Source of the DNA: Fennellomyces sp. T-0311
Lineage: Eukaryota; Mucoromycota; Mucoromycetes; Mucorales; Lichtheimiaceae
Direction of reading: 5' to 3'
Length of the DNA: 64,000 bases
Assembly: GCA_025266875.1 (NCBI GenBank)
Contig: JALLLT010000009.1
Coordinates: 1,054,001-1,118,000 of the forward strand
This document shows positions 22,492 to 33,309 of this stretch, piece after piece. The notes beneath the pieces are model-generated. The model ran no database searches and had not been told where the DNA came from. It saw only the letters and a program-made list of their open reading frames with translations. Both the position numbers and the translations under genes were made by a program. Positions within the stretch are counted from its first letter, which is position 1, and every line of letters begins with the position of its first letter.

Positions 22492-23303
22492 GGTGCCTGA
22501 GGCAATAAGAAAAGAAAAGGGGAATATAGGAACGAAAAGCAGCTTGAAAAATACATGTGCGATCGTCAGCGCGTGACCACAACAAGTTTGTACAATAGAT
22601 GCATGATTATTTGTATTGTTCTTCTTTGCATGCTTCTTTGAAATGATTCCCTTTTATCCTCACACTCACGAAATCACTACGCTTTTCAGTGATGGATCCA
22701 GATGATGGCCACATATATAAGTCGAAGGTTCGGATAAACAATGTCAGCAAAGTGCCACCAAAAGGATTATGCACATGATCGGTCTTGATATAGCATAATC
22801 CTTGTAAGCGTAACCTGTGTAGCCTGTGTGATTGCAAAGCTGTGCGCCTATGATTGGAGTTATATGTATACGTGATATATACCGAATGACATCCTCTTGT
22901 GTTGAGGGCCGTGCTTCATGATCCATGCATGTGACCTGTAAAAAGGTTGGCATATGCAGGATTAACACTGAAGGTTTTATTTCTTTCCGCGGTATGACAG
23001 AAGGTGGGCGCAAGTAAGAGTCCCGGTCCGGTTATACAATGTTTACGTCTTTGTGAGCGGAATGAAAAAAAAGCGTGCGAAGATAAACTTGGACACCCTT
23101 TTAACCCGATATGGTACACAACTTTGAAATGGGGACCGTTATCAAAAAACCACGTGCATTGCCCAAACGAAAAAAAAATAATACAAAGAGAAAAAAATAA
23201 AAATTAATTAGAGTTAAATGGGATAATATTTGCATAAAGAATAGAGAAAGAGAGTTATGAGTATATAATGGGGAAAGTATAAGTGATCCTTGTGTCAAAA
23301 TTA
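22492..23303. promoter_or_regulatory. Promoter interval of the glutamine synthetase gene
   Basis: 812 bp between the transporter stop and the synthetase start. One GATA-factor-type AGATAA lies near 23078. Otherwise it is AT-rich, and no further gene was recognised. Confidence 0.4.
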
Positions 23304-24747
23304 TTACGCTTGAACTGATCCGTGACCATGCTCTTGCTGCTGAGAAACTTCCTTGACTTCTTCGCGAACAACCTTTTGTTCGCCAGTTTCTGGATCAACA
23401 GTAACGATCTTGTTGACGTGATAGTAAGCAACTTCACCAAACTCTGCTGCATCAAGACCCTGCAATTCGACTTCTTGAGAGACACGCAATGATAGGCCTG
23501 GAATCTTGTCCATAATAAACAAGATCAAATAAGTAATAAAGAACGACCATGCTGCGCCAGCCGTGGCGTCTGCAAACTGGTATCCAACTTGAACCCAATT
23601 ATGGTCCATCCAGCCACCATCGATTTCAGTGCCGTCCAAAGAGGCGATGTACTTTTCGGCAAACACACCAGTGAAAATGCAACCGACGTATCCGCCAACG
23701 CCATGGACAGCAAATACATCCAGTGCATCATCATATCTGAGCCAGTCTTTCATGTGGGATGCCAGATTGCAAAACAGTCCACCCAAAAAGCCAATGGCGA
23801 CTGCAGGTCCTGGACCAACAAAGCCTGCAGCAGGTGTAATAGCTACAAGACCAGAAATAGCACCAGAACAAAAGCCCAAGGCAGAAAACTTGCGATCAAT
23901 GCGATAGTCCAAAGCCATCCAAGTAATGGCTCCGACGGAAGCTGCCAAGTTGGTGACAATGCAGGCCATACCAGCTCGCAAGCTGCCGCCAAGTGCTGAG
24001 CCGCCGTTGAAGCCGAACCAGCCAAACCAAAGTAGACCGGTGCCGAGGACAACATTTGACATGTTGTGGGGTTTGAATTCGTGTTCTTGCGAAATGCTGC
24101 CTTTGCCGGACCGTTTGCCAAGAATCAAAGCATAGGCTAAACTGGAGAAACCACTGGCAATGTGAACGGGAGTACCACCGGCGAAATCAAGGCCACCGAG
24201 TTGGAAGGACCAACCGTTCGCGTTCCATGTCCAGCAGGCCAACACGTCATATACGATTGTTGACCAAACAAAGATGAAAATGATCATTGGCAAAAGTCGT
24301 GCTCGTTCTGCTGCAGAACCAATCGCGAGAGCCGGTGTCAAGCATGCAAACATGCCTTGGTACACGCAAAACACAATAGCAGGGATGTTGGCACTGCCAG
24401 GTGATGGCTCACCTAGTACGTCGCGGAAGAATGCATGTTTGACGTTACCGATGAATGGAGAAGCGGTATCGCTGAACGCCAAACTGTAGCCCCAAATAAA
24501 CCACTACGTATTGTTTTTTGATTTAGATATTGACTTTAAAGGTTTTTTGTAAACAAACCTGGACTGAAACTACAACTAGACAAAGGAATGCACTCATAAT
24601 CATTGAAAGCGCATTTTTGGATCGTGCAAGACCCGAATAAAAATAGCCAATGCCAGGAATCATCAACCAGACAAGTGCGGTGGATGCTAGCACCCATCCA
24701 ATGTTGCCGGCATTAAACTCTGAGCCATACGGTGGTTCTGAGTCCAT
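23304..24747 (-). CDS. Ammonium transporter, Amt/MEP family
   Basis: Two exons (24747-24559 and 24503-23304) encode 462 aa. The protein is a plasma-membrane ammonium channel/transporter with 11 predicted transmembrane helices and an N-terminus typical of fungal MEPs (GNIGWVLASTALVWLMIPGIG). The family signature LDFAGGTPVHIASG contains the first pore His (177) and FAVHGVGGYVG the second (330), so the twin-His conduction site is intact. The cytosolic tail after about 405 is charged and ends in a His/Gln-rich stretch. It lies immediately upstream of glutamine synthetase in the same direction, 812 bp apart. Nitrogen regulation is suggested by four GATA-type sites upstream. Confidence 0.95.
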
Positions 24748-25190
24748 TGTAGAGTGAAAGATAAGAAGAAAGGAGAGGAGAAAAAAAAAGGAATTTGAGC
24801 ACGGAGGTCAAGGTCACCTAAGTTATATAACTGTTGCAACCTCACAATACAGATAACAGATAAGGATTGTGCATGCTATACATTGTTTAGCCCTTTGTGT
24901 TCCCTATTTAGTATAACGCTCTTTTGATAAGAAGCAAAACAGAAACAGGTGAGTTTATCTTTTGTGTAACGAAATAAGGACGGGCCAACTTATACTCTAA
25001 TTTTGGCACCGGTCTAATTGATCAAGACCAGATACCGATTAGCGAGAAAAACCAGATCTGTTTTCTAGGATACTATCGCTCGCATGAATTTGGGAGGCAT
25101 AGAAAAGATTGACGACGAACCCGCATCCCACACCCCCCTTTATTTCGTTATCGTTATCTCTTTTTTCGTACATGTGATCTATTTTAGTGC
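24748..25190. promoter_or_regulatory. Ammonium transporter promoter with clustered GATA-factor sites
   Basis: Contains a tandem AGATAACAGATAA at 24851-24863, TGATAA at 24925-24930 and TTATCT (AGATAA on the minus strand) at 24955-24960, all within about 215 bp of the start codon. HGATAR is the site of AreA/Nit2/Gln3-type nitrogen regulators. A TATA-like TTATATAA lies near 24823. Binding is inferred, not shown. Confidence 0.6.
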
Positions 25191-26472
25191 TCAGTATATG
25201 GTCCATAAGCTAATCCGGGCTTCCTTGGATCCACCCACAACCCAGTGATCTTTTTCCATAGCTGACCCGAATGCCACCGCATACACACTCTCACGATGAT
25301 ATGATAGGATCGCCAATGGCTTGAGTGACTTGCATGAAAAGATCCGAATCCTGAAAACCGGCTGCTTGAGAAAAAAGAAAAAGAAAATACCCAAAAGCCG
25401 GCATAACACAAACCTCCCATCATGACCTGCAGTAGCAAATATTTTACCATCTACTCGGATATCTACAGCTGCCAAGCCTGACTTCTTGATATTTGTCTTG
25501 CTTACAACGGGATGATCTTGTGACAGCTCGTATTTGACAATTTGATTATCAGCAGCCGTCGAGATGGCAAAACATGTGGTACGATCGACACGCAAGTGAA
25601 GCACTGTATGGACTTGTTAAAACTTTAGATCCCTTACATCATTTCACTGACCTGGGGCTGTGTGCTCCTTGACTTGCCAAACAAGGCTGGTTTGCTCATA
25701 TAGATAAGACACCCATAGCGCCACTGATCCATCTTCATATCCGACAAGAATATAAAGATGATTCTCTTTACAGAAAAGTTGGACCGCCATGCAAAGCCCA
25801 TGTTTTTCGTCTTTATCACCGATCCTCTGCATAACCCATTTCTCTTGCTTCATACTGTAAATATCAACCTATCTCCACCCTGTCAACCCTTTTTGTATCA
25901 TTCCCCCTAAAAACCGGTTACCATCGAAGTGTCGCCCCGGAGCGGAAGGCATATCAAGGTATCATCTTTTCGGTCTCCATTTTAGTCATAGAACGTTGAT
26001 TGAATTGGTGTTATCGTTTACCTGACGTTTGACAGACGGATAACCGGCAGAAGGACAACGAGTAGTATTCGATCGAATGAATCAGATTTGCTTCGCATCT
26101 TTCGTCCAGCGATAATTGCCACACATGAATCGCGTTGTCCCTGCCCTGACTATCACGGTGTTATCGCATTTATTTCTCCCTAATTTTCTAAAGTTACCTG
26201 ATAAGCTTGTTACCTTCCAGAATATGCACTTGCAAACAGTCCCGGTCGTGCGCTTTCCACTCAAGTACTGAGCGCCGCGTCCTCATTTTCCAGATGCATA
26301 CAACGCCATCGGCATCGCTGAGCTTGCTCCTTAGTAATTTCATTTCAGCGAATCGATAAAATCATTGATCTTACCACGACGCAATATACTGATCATTATC
26401 GAAGAATGTCACCGCATTCACTGACGACTTGTGTCCACGGAAAATATATGCGGGTGTTGGAGCTGAAGCCAT
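25191..26472 (-). CDS. WD40-repeat protein, ASA1/GNB1L-like
   Basis: Seven exons (26472-26375, 26330-26208, 26149-26022, 25965-25922, 25868-25652, 25603-25414, 25350-25191) close in frame at 319 aa. WD40 blades are visible: PAYIFRGHKSSVNAVTFF, GVVCIWKMRTRRSVLEWKAH, GRDNAIHVWQL, YEDGSVALWV, FATAGHDGRIRIF and GGSKEARISLW. The N-terminal R-G-H-x-S-x-V-N motif, RRSVLEW and the IFATAGHDGRIRIFSCKSLKPLA block match yeast Asa1 and human GNB1L. Asa1 is part of the ASTRA complex with Tra1, Rvb1/2, Tel2 and Tti1/2, linked to PIKK assembly. The acceptor of exon 2 is ambiguous by 3 nt (GAG or CAAG start). The seven-bladed propeller appears complete. Confidence 0.85.
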
Positions 26473-26606
26473 GAAAATTTTAAACACGTGAACCTTCACA
26501 TAGTTATCAAATTTGAAAACGCCCTCAGATCCACTGACAACCACTGATAACCTTAATGAGGAGACCGGGTGCATTATCTTCTGTTGTCATGACGATAAAT
26601 GGAATT

Positions 26607-29009
26607 TTATTCCTCGTCCTCCAGTAAAAATAAAGTTGCGCTTATGTACCGATTGGCATAGGCAATTGCTTCCGAAGTAACTGTATCGCAGTATGCCACA
26701 GAGATATTCTGGACACTGTTAGACTTGTTAACGAGTGTAATAATGTCATCGTCCATAACACCGTCCAATTCCATCAATTCGACCTTTTTAAGCTTGGGTA
26801 GTTTGGCCAGCTTTTCAAAAACAGGATGAATCCTGATCTTGATTCCACGTAAAGCGATTTCTTCGAGCGACGACATGCGGGACACAATGGTGGCCAGTGG
26901 TCCGCCATCCGAAAATCCATTGAGATACAGTGTCGTCAATTGTACTTGAGCCAACGGACAAAAGTATTCATCCGAAAGGTCTTGAGCCAGATCGGCCAGG
27001 TGGAGATGTTTCAACCGTGTCACCATGCTTTCAAAAAACCTTGCCAAACCTTCGCCAGTAATCTTTTTGCAATCCCTCAACTCTAGTTTTGACAACCACT
27101 TCAACCGAATCAATGCATCAAATACATCATCCGTCAGCTGTGTGCTCGATGTGAAATAGACGGTTTCCAGATTTGGACATTGCTGAAGGATGGATAGAAT
27201 GACTGGTTGTGTTAAGCGATCGAGACTGCAATCGAATTTTCGTAGCACCGTTGAGCCAAAGTTGGATAACAAATTCCAGTGATGACGTTCGTCCTGCATG
27301 ATATCGTCTGGGTCAAACGGATTGATTACTTCCCAGAGTTGCAGTTCTTCCACAGTTTGTCGATTCGCGTTCAGTACATTAAATGTAGTATTCGCATCAG
27401 GAAAAGTTTCCGAATAAATCCTAAGGACACGAATCCCGTTGCTTGGTTTGTAATTTTGGCTCAAAAAGTCTTCGTGACAGTCCAAAATCTTGTCTCGTGT
27501 GGATAGTGATAGGTATTCCAGCTTGTGGAGTCGCTGATGGATGACTTGTAAACCACTGTTTTGAGTATTTGTTCTGAGATACGTCAAGTTCGGACATGCA
27601 TTTAGGATGGTGCCAAAGCGGCGTGTCGAAGCTTCGTCTCGATCCGAGAGCCAGTGGGTAACTATTGCCAGATGCGTCAAGTTGGGTATTGCTGGTAAAG
27701 TCCTTTCTCCAAATCCATCGCTACTAGCCGACACGTCTCGAAAGGAATAATGCGTGAGCTGTTGAAAACTGCTCAAGGCCGTCCAAATTGGTCCAAAATG
27801 ATCGATCCCTCCATTGATTTGCCAGAACTTATCTTCTTGCGAGATCTCCAATCGCCGCAAGGTCGATTGTGTCTCCTTTAGCCCGTTGATAAACGTATTT
27901 AGATCCAATCGATGGATCTCAATAACTGGTGTAAAAGTGTCAATTTCATCTGTTTGCCTTTTCTCATATAACTCACCGAGGGTTTCGAGATGGTTAAACG
28001 TGGAACATATAGATGACCAAGCGTAGTCGAATTCCACACCAGGGTAATCCGGTCGGTCCATGTATAGGTTTTGGACATGGTCTGTTACATGACAGCGAGT
28101 ATGAGTCATTTCCGTAATCCAGTCGTTGTCTTGAGGAACGACTACTGTGCGCCAAGCTGAACGACATTGTGCAGTCTTGTTACGCCAGACCTTGCTCACT
28201 CTTAGACATTCCAGGAGGCTTGTTGTGGATAAATGAGGCAGGATATTAGCGACAATATCGAATGGTGATTGAGCAATAATATCGACTCGTTTATCAGCTT
28301 GGTCACACGCTTGATGAAACTTTGTCATCAACGCATCGGAAGCATCCTGATCCATAAATTGGTCCATTAATCCACCTCTGCCATACGCTTGAACCGCCTG
28401 ATAAGATTTTCCCTGCATCATATAGACATCGCCTGCACAGGTATATCCGCGATGGTTGTGAGGAAAAAGCCGCAGCCAGTGACGAGCGAATCGTTCTGCT
28501 CGAGCAAACTTGCATTCATTGACGTACGCGGTAATTTTGTCATTGAGAACATCCTGCAGACCGAAAATTTTTTGCTGCATCACCTTCCGATCATCAACAC
28601 ATTCTCTGCCTTGCTTGTAGATATCCAATGCATCGTCAAAATTGTCTTGGTGGATATACACCTCGGCACGACGGATATATCCTTTGGGTGACCGCGGCGC
28701 CAGTTGGATCATTTCTGACGCGTCGATTTCAGCTTGCTTGTATTCTTGTTGCTTCAGGTGTGCCTTCGCGCGAATGTCGAGTAAGGCTAGTATGATTGTG
28801 TTGTAAAGGTTATCGAGGGCAATGGTGGAGCATTGCACAATGGCTTGGGCTGTTGTCGCGCTGTCGTCGTCAAGGGTGACACACTGTTGCCAGGATTCAA
28901 GTGCATTGTCAAGTACACTTGAAGCCCCCGGGAATTGTTGTTCGAATCGAGACAAAGCTGTTCGTTTTGCGCTGGGGAGCGATGTGTCATTAGATTTTCT
29001 TTTACTCAT
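26607..29009 (-). CDS. TPR / F-box / leucine-rich repeat protein (Dia2/Pof3-like)
   Basis: Uninterrupted 800-aa open frame. A basic, Ser-rich N-terminus is followed by TPR-like helices at about 70-212 (AKAHLKQQEYKQAEIDASEM, ending in LAPRSPKGYIRRAEVYI). An F-box follows at about 248-290 (SPFDIVANILPHLSTTSLLECLRVSKVWRN), then irregular leucine-rich repeats to the C-terminus. This TPR-Fbox-LRR order is that of yeast Dia2 and fission yeast Pof3, substrate receptors of SCF ubiquitin ligases that act in replication and genome stability. Mucoralean genomes carry several such genes, so orthology is not assured. The absence of introns stands out against its neighbours. Confidence 0.85.
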   Translation of the reverse strand: MSKRKSNDTSLPSAKRTALSRFEQQFPGASSVLDNALESWQQCVTLDDDSATTAQAIVQCSTIALDNLYNTIILALLDIRAKAHLKQQEYKQAEIDASEMIQLAPRSPKGYIRRAEVYIHQDNFDDALDIYKQGRECVDDRKVMQQKIFGLQDVLNDKITAYVNECKFARAERFARHWLRLFPHNHRGYTCAGDVYMMQGKSYQAVQAYGRGGLMDQFMDQDASDALMTKFHQACDQADKRVDIIAQSPFDIVANILPHLSTTSLLECLRVSKVWRNKTAQCRSAWRTVVVPQDNDWITEMTHTRCHVTDHVQNLYMDRPDYPGVEFDYAWSSICSTFNHLETLGELYEKRQTDEIDTFTPVIEIHRLDLNTFINGLKETQSTLRRLEISQEDKFWQINGGIDHFGPIWTALSSFQQLTHYSFRDVSASSDGFGERTLPAIPNLTHLAIVTHWLSDRDEASTRRFGTILNACPNLTYLRTNTQNSGLQVIHQRLHKLEYLSLSTRDKILDCHEDFLSQNYKPSNGIRVLRIYSETFPDANTTFNVLNANRQTVEELQLWEVINPFDPDDIMQDERHHWNLLSNFGSTVLRKFDCSLDRLTQPVILSILQQCPNLETVYFTSSTQLTDDVFDALIRLKWLSKLELRDCKKITGEGLARFFESMVTRLKHLHLADLAQDLSDEYFCPLAQVQLTTLYLNGFSDGGPLATIVSRMSSLEEIALRGIKIRIHPVFEKLAKLPKLKKVELMELDGVMDDDIITLVNKSNSVQNISVAYCDTVTSEAIAYANRYISATLFLLEDEE

Positions 29010-29444
29010 TTGCTTCCGGAGTGGAAAAGGAACGCCGCTTTTGGTGAACTTGACAGTTTAGCGTGTGTGCAGTATCACCAAACCTGTCAAATCACATCAA
29101 CGCGTACCTTGTTCATCACATTTTGTTTGTAGTTTGTTTATACCGAAGATCACAGTGCAGCAGAACAAAGAGCGCAAAAAAGCAGTTGATGAATTGTGGA
29201 ATAAAGGTATAATGCATACTTGGATCATGCTTTTCCTCCTGTGTGTAAATCACAACCCCACAATTATAGCAACATTTTGCTGAATTCACTGCCTCCTTGT
29301 ACATATCTAAACGGGGGTATATGAAATATGGCAGGGTTTTTAGATAATGAAACCTATTACACACTGAAACCTCAAGCTTTTAGGAACAACAGAAGCGTCG
29401 CGACTTTTTGCTTTATTCTTCTTTTTTTCGAACCTCACAAAAAT
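29010..29444. promoter_or_regulatory. Divergent promoter, F-box protein / secreted Kre9-like protein
   Basis: 435 bp between two divergent start codons, AT-rich, with no recognisable binding site. The short frames inside are not supported as genes. Confidence 0.35.
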
Positions 29445-30054
29445 ATGTACCGAACCGCATTGTCCGTTCTGCTGTTGTCCTTATTCTCAATGGCCTACGC
29501 CATTGTATGGAATGCTCCAATGTAAGCCACTTCCCCTACATATCTGGAATGTCAACAACTCAAAAAGTATGTTACTATAGCACCATTCCGAATGAAAACA
29601 CTATTTGGACAGCCGGTAAATCGTATATCGTCAAATGGTACGCCGTTTTGTCCAATGGCTCTCGTGTGTTGTCTAGACTAATGTGCGCGCGTAGGAATAC
29701 GACAACCCACGATGGGCAGAAGATTCCAGACGGTGTCAGGTATAAGCTCTGGTAAACTTTATTGGGAAAGAGACTAATGCAAGTAAAAGTGGCATGATCA
29801 AGCTGGGTTATGTGGAAGATGGATCTCTCGACGAACATCTGTGTAAGCAATTCATTTTACTGTTTGAAAGCAACGATTCAGTGCTAAACCGCACGATAGA
29901 TTGGGATCTTGCAAAGGACTTTCCATTAAACAGCGGCGAACAGGCCATATGTCTGCCAGATGGTCTGGAGCCCAAAGACAATTATATCATAGTGCTGATG
30001 GGCAACTCGGGCAATGCATCACCCAAATTCACAATTACCCGAGGTCAACAATAA
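29445..30054 (+). CDS. Secreted Kre9/Knh1-like domain protein without GPI signal
   Basis: Three exons (29445-29521, 29581-29739, 29784-30054) encode 168 aa. The ATG at 29445 opens a signal peptide (MYRTALSVLLLSLFSMAYA). The mature part shows the pattern of the yeast KNH1-like superfamily: NAPITIPNENTIWTAGKSYIVKWY near the N-terminus and NYIIVLMGNSGNASPKFTI at the end. The middle is variable with several N-glycosylation motifs (NGS, NTT, NRT). There is no C-terminal hydrophobic GPI tail, unlike the paralogous gene at 15257-15944, so it should be secreted. Intron 2 (44 nt) was chosen because it restores the reading frame into the strongly conserved last exon; a different donor nearby is possible. 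Confidence 0.75.
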
Positions 30055-30069
30055 AAGAACTATGTTTTA

Positions 30070-30902
30070 TTACTTTGATTCACCGTGGACTTGTCGAGCA
30101 TGCTTCCGAAGAAGCAGCCACGACTCAAAACCAAAGAAAAATGTGCTGATCGTCCACTTAAGGGTATTCACTGGTCCATACCATCCACGTCGCAAACACG
30201 CAATAAGCACGCCAGCTGCTTCAGCCGCGTGGGTGACAACAAGGATGCGGAATACAGACTGCATAATACCACGGAGTGCGTACTCTTCCCGAAGATTCAG
30301 CAAGAAAGGAGCATGGGCAAGCGATGCATCACTGGCGTAACCGAGCAAGGCGGGCAATCCAATCACAATGCCAACTGAGATGGCCTTGCGCAAAGGAACA
30401 GGATAATACACGTCAAGCGGGACAGGTGGTTCGGGGGGCGTATAAATATCGGTAGCACTGGCATAAGCGGCTTTGGCGATGGCTGCAAATGGTGGTGGGC
30501 CTGACAGTGAGCTAGGCTACATACGTGTGAGTAAGACTGTATACGTTCTGTACTCTAATCTCACTTACAAGGCCAAGCGCACTTTCGGCCTCCTTGGCCA
30601 TTTCCTCCAATACGGGCCGAATTTGCTCCCGTTTCGTCAGCGGCGTCTTGAACTCGATAAACGTTTCCTCCTTGACTCCACCGGGCAATGTATATGACAC
30701 TGTGAAGCCGCGGGAATTCAGACTTTCAAAGCTGGCAGATTCCGCATTGTCCTTGTTGGCAAAGTATCGCACGTACGCGAGGTTTGTAGCTGTACTCATC
30801 ATTAGACTTCTTTTCGGCACAAATAATTCGAGATGACTTACCGGCATGAACACTCATGTAAGCCGAAATGGGCGCACTGTGTGGAGCAATGGGATCAGAC
30901 AT
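30070..30902 (-). CDS. DUF2470-domain membrane protein
   Basis: Three exons (30902-30842, 30789-30569, 30516-30070) encode 242 aa. The N-terminal half is DUF2470-like: PISAYMSVHAATNLAYVRYFANKDNAESASFESLNSRGFTVSY, followed by an acidic/helical REQIRPVLEEMAKEAE segment. DUF2470 resembles heme/FMN-binding HugZ-type domains. The C-terminal half has two or three hydrophobic segments (AISVGIVIGLPALLGYA, RILVVTHAAEAAGVLIACL, TISTFFFGFESWLL), like the DUF4499 membrane part found in fungal versions. The function is unknown. The gene is convergent with the preceding secreted-protein gene, and their stop codons are only about 15 bp apart. Confidence 0.8.
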
Positions 30903-33309
30903 GATTAAGTATAAAGAAAAAAAGTGTTGAAGCGGGTTTTCCTGCACAATTAATATTACGCGCCGATAAGTCGAATTGACCTAAAAAAAGCTGACATAAA
31001 GTAAAGCCTCATTCTCATGCGTCGCCAAGGGTCAGCGATGTATGCTTAGATATGAATTTCGCTTATTAATAATATAACATTTACTTTGGGTCGAAGCCGC
31101 GCATATGTCAATTATAACAATATGTAACTTGACATGCTACTACACAAAAGCAACGCAACTTTTACTTATAAATCGAGAGAGGGTTATTAATGCAAGTGCA
31201 ACGCGTATCAAATATAGGCAGCTGTAAAACAGCGACGAGCTAGAGCAATGCCAATCTTTCTTATTTGATGTACATTAGTTGAAGCTTGAAGCGCGAGTGC
31301 TTTTAAAAAAAGAGTCGGCAGCGCCGATCCGGGTGGAACTCTGAAAAGAAGTGCGCTTTGATGAAGTTAAAGTATCTTAAGAATATTCGGTTCCAATTGG
31401 TGAATTGCTGACCTGGTATGACTGTAAAATACCACTATATTTAGCCTTTACAAGATGAAAGATGATCGGCAGCTGTTGAAAAGATGTTAACTAGAAAAGC
31501 CTCGTGACCATGGCCGCTATGACAACGCTGCAATACTGACCTATTTTCATATAATCAATATCTATGCGGAGAGAGGTGATGTTGTACGTCCGATACCTGG
31601 CGAGCACCTGTCGTCAATTCAAGGAAATATGGAGACAGTCGTCTATGCCAAGACGAGTGGTTGTATACCGTACCTGCCGGCCCACGGCCTACTTGAAAGC
31701 AACCTCTGTTTGAACAGATTTACGCGGGGAAGTGTTGAAACTTCAAAGGCAAAACATTTAATAAATTGTCTTGGAGCTACAACGTCCTTAGGAATCCTCA
31801 TAACATCTGTATCGTGTTGACGAACAAAGCCTGGGAAAGGTGTGAGTCAGGATACCTCCTGGACCTATAACACCACCCCTGCGAGTACCCAGAGACTCCA
31901 TTCGTCGACACATCAAAAGCCGGAGCACTCTCATGGTGTTGACCTTAGATTCATTTCAGAGAACTGTTCGGCACATGTAATGAAAAGCTTTGTTTGTTTA
32001 CCTGTTGATTTGCCAGGACAGACTTCCACAAAATGCGCAGCCCCGCAATGGTTGAACGGATTGACCTGCTTCCATGCAATTGATCAGAAAGAATGCTTTG
32101 AATCACATACGGAATGATCGCAGCAACTGGCACCAACATCTGAAGCAAAGAGCCTGATAACAATGCTCGCGCGGCGAAACAGATACCGTTGCCACAAAAA
32201 ACGCGAGCGATCGGGAAGTTGTGGAAAAGAAAAGGGATGATCACCTATCTGGTGGTCAAAATGACACCATTGCACTCACCCCACCGACATCCTCACTTTT
32301 ATGATATCGTGAATTTGTTGAGTCCTTTTGTACTTCTATCTTTTTGTAAGCTTGCTTCAACAGCTCCAGCTGATGCTTATATGTTCTACTACGATCTTTA
32401 AGGATTTGGAGATAACAACTGAGGTTGCCAGGAACCTTATCAAATACCGTAGCTTGAAAAAATTTGGATGCATGACGCTTCAATATCTCATGAAGATGCA
32501 GACATCCCCAATGATAATATTCAAGATTTTTATCCCTTTCACTCTATTGGCTGAGGATATATTCTCCATAAATCACCATCACATATTAAGGTGCTAGTTT
32601 TTGCTCCTCATTTTCGTAAAAACTTTATAGTAAAAGTTCGTCGTGCTAACATTTTCAGGCAACAAACTTTAAAGATTTACGTATAAATACATACTAAGTA
32701 CGATGAGCTATTGATACCATTGCATACTCCTACTATTCTCGATAGTAGGGTTCGCATCAGCTTTTTTATAGGTGTACATGAGACTAGTGATAGACATGTT
32801 GGTAGCCCTGCCAACTTTCCCTCTCTCCTTTTTTCTCTTCCTCTCTCTTTCTCTCTTGTATTATCATATCATATATACTACTATTATCACCCACAATTAC
32901 CCATTAGAGTAGCTTAGTAGCCAGAATCTTCTCTGCTGCGGCACTCTATCTCTCAATTACTGCGGCAGCTGCGCCACCACTAGCCAGCAATTAGCCTGCA
33001 TGAACAACACCAGTCACCTTTACCCTCACTACTGCGGCAACTACACCATCACCAATTGGTTACCGCATGCATCTATCACAGCTAGAACAGCTAGTGCTGC
33101 GCCATTGTATCGAAAGATATAAGTAAGAAGCGCTTTTTATTAAATAAACATTGGTCAATTGATTACATTTATCAACACCCCAACCTAAATACTTTATAAT
33201 TATCAGTGTTGTTTAGTATCCTGCAACTAGTATTACTGTTTATCGATCAAGCAATAAAGACAATTTGCTTTACTACCCTCTTCTATTTTCAATCACCAAC
33301 CCTCTTTAG
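30903..33309. other. Gene-poor left part of the transposon island
   Basis: No gene recognised. Short frames at 31951-32244 and 32256-32483 (minus) have no motif. A pyrimidine-rich tract lies at 32816-32860. A degenerate 'ACTGCGGCAxCTxCxCCA' segment occurs twice at about 32960 and 33031. These are probably remnants of old elements. Confidence 0.4.

Noticed and set aside
32797..33177. Possible solo LTR starting TGTTGG and ending CAACA with a pyrimidine tract
   Set aside because: The ends look LTR-like, but there is no flanking target duplication, no primer-binding site and no second copy in the window.
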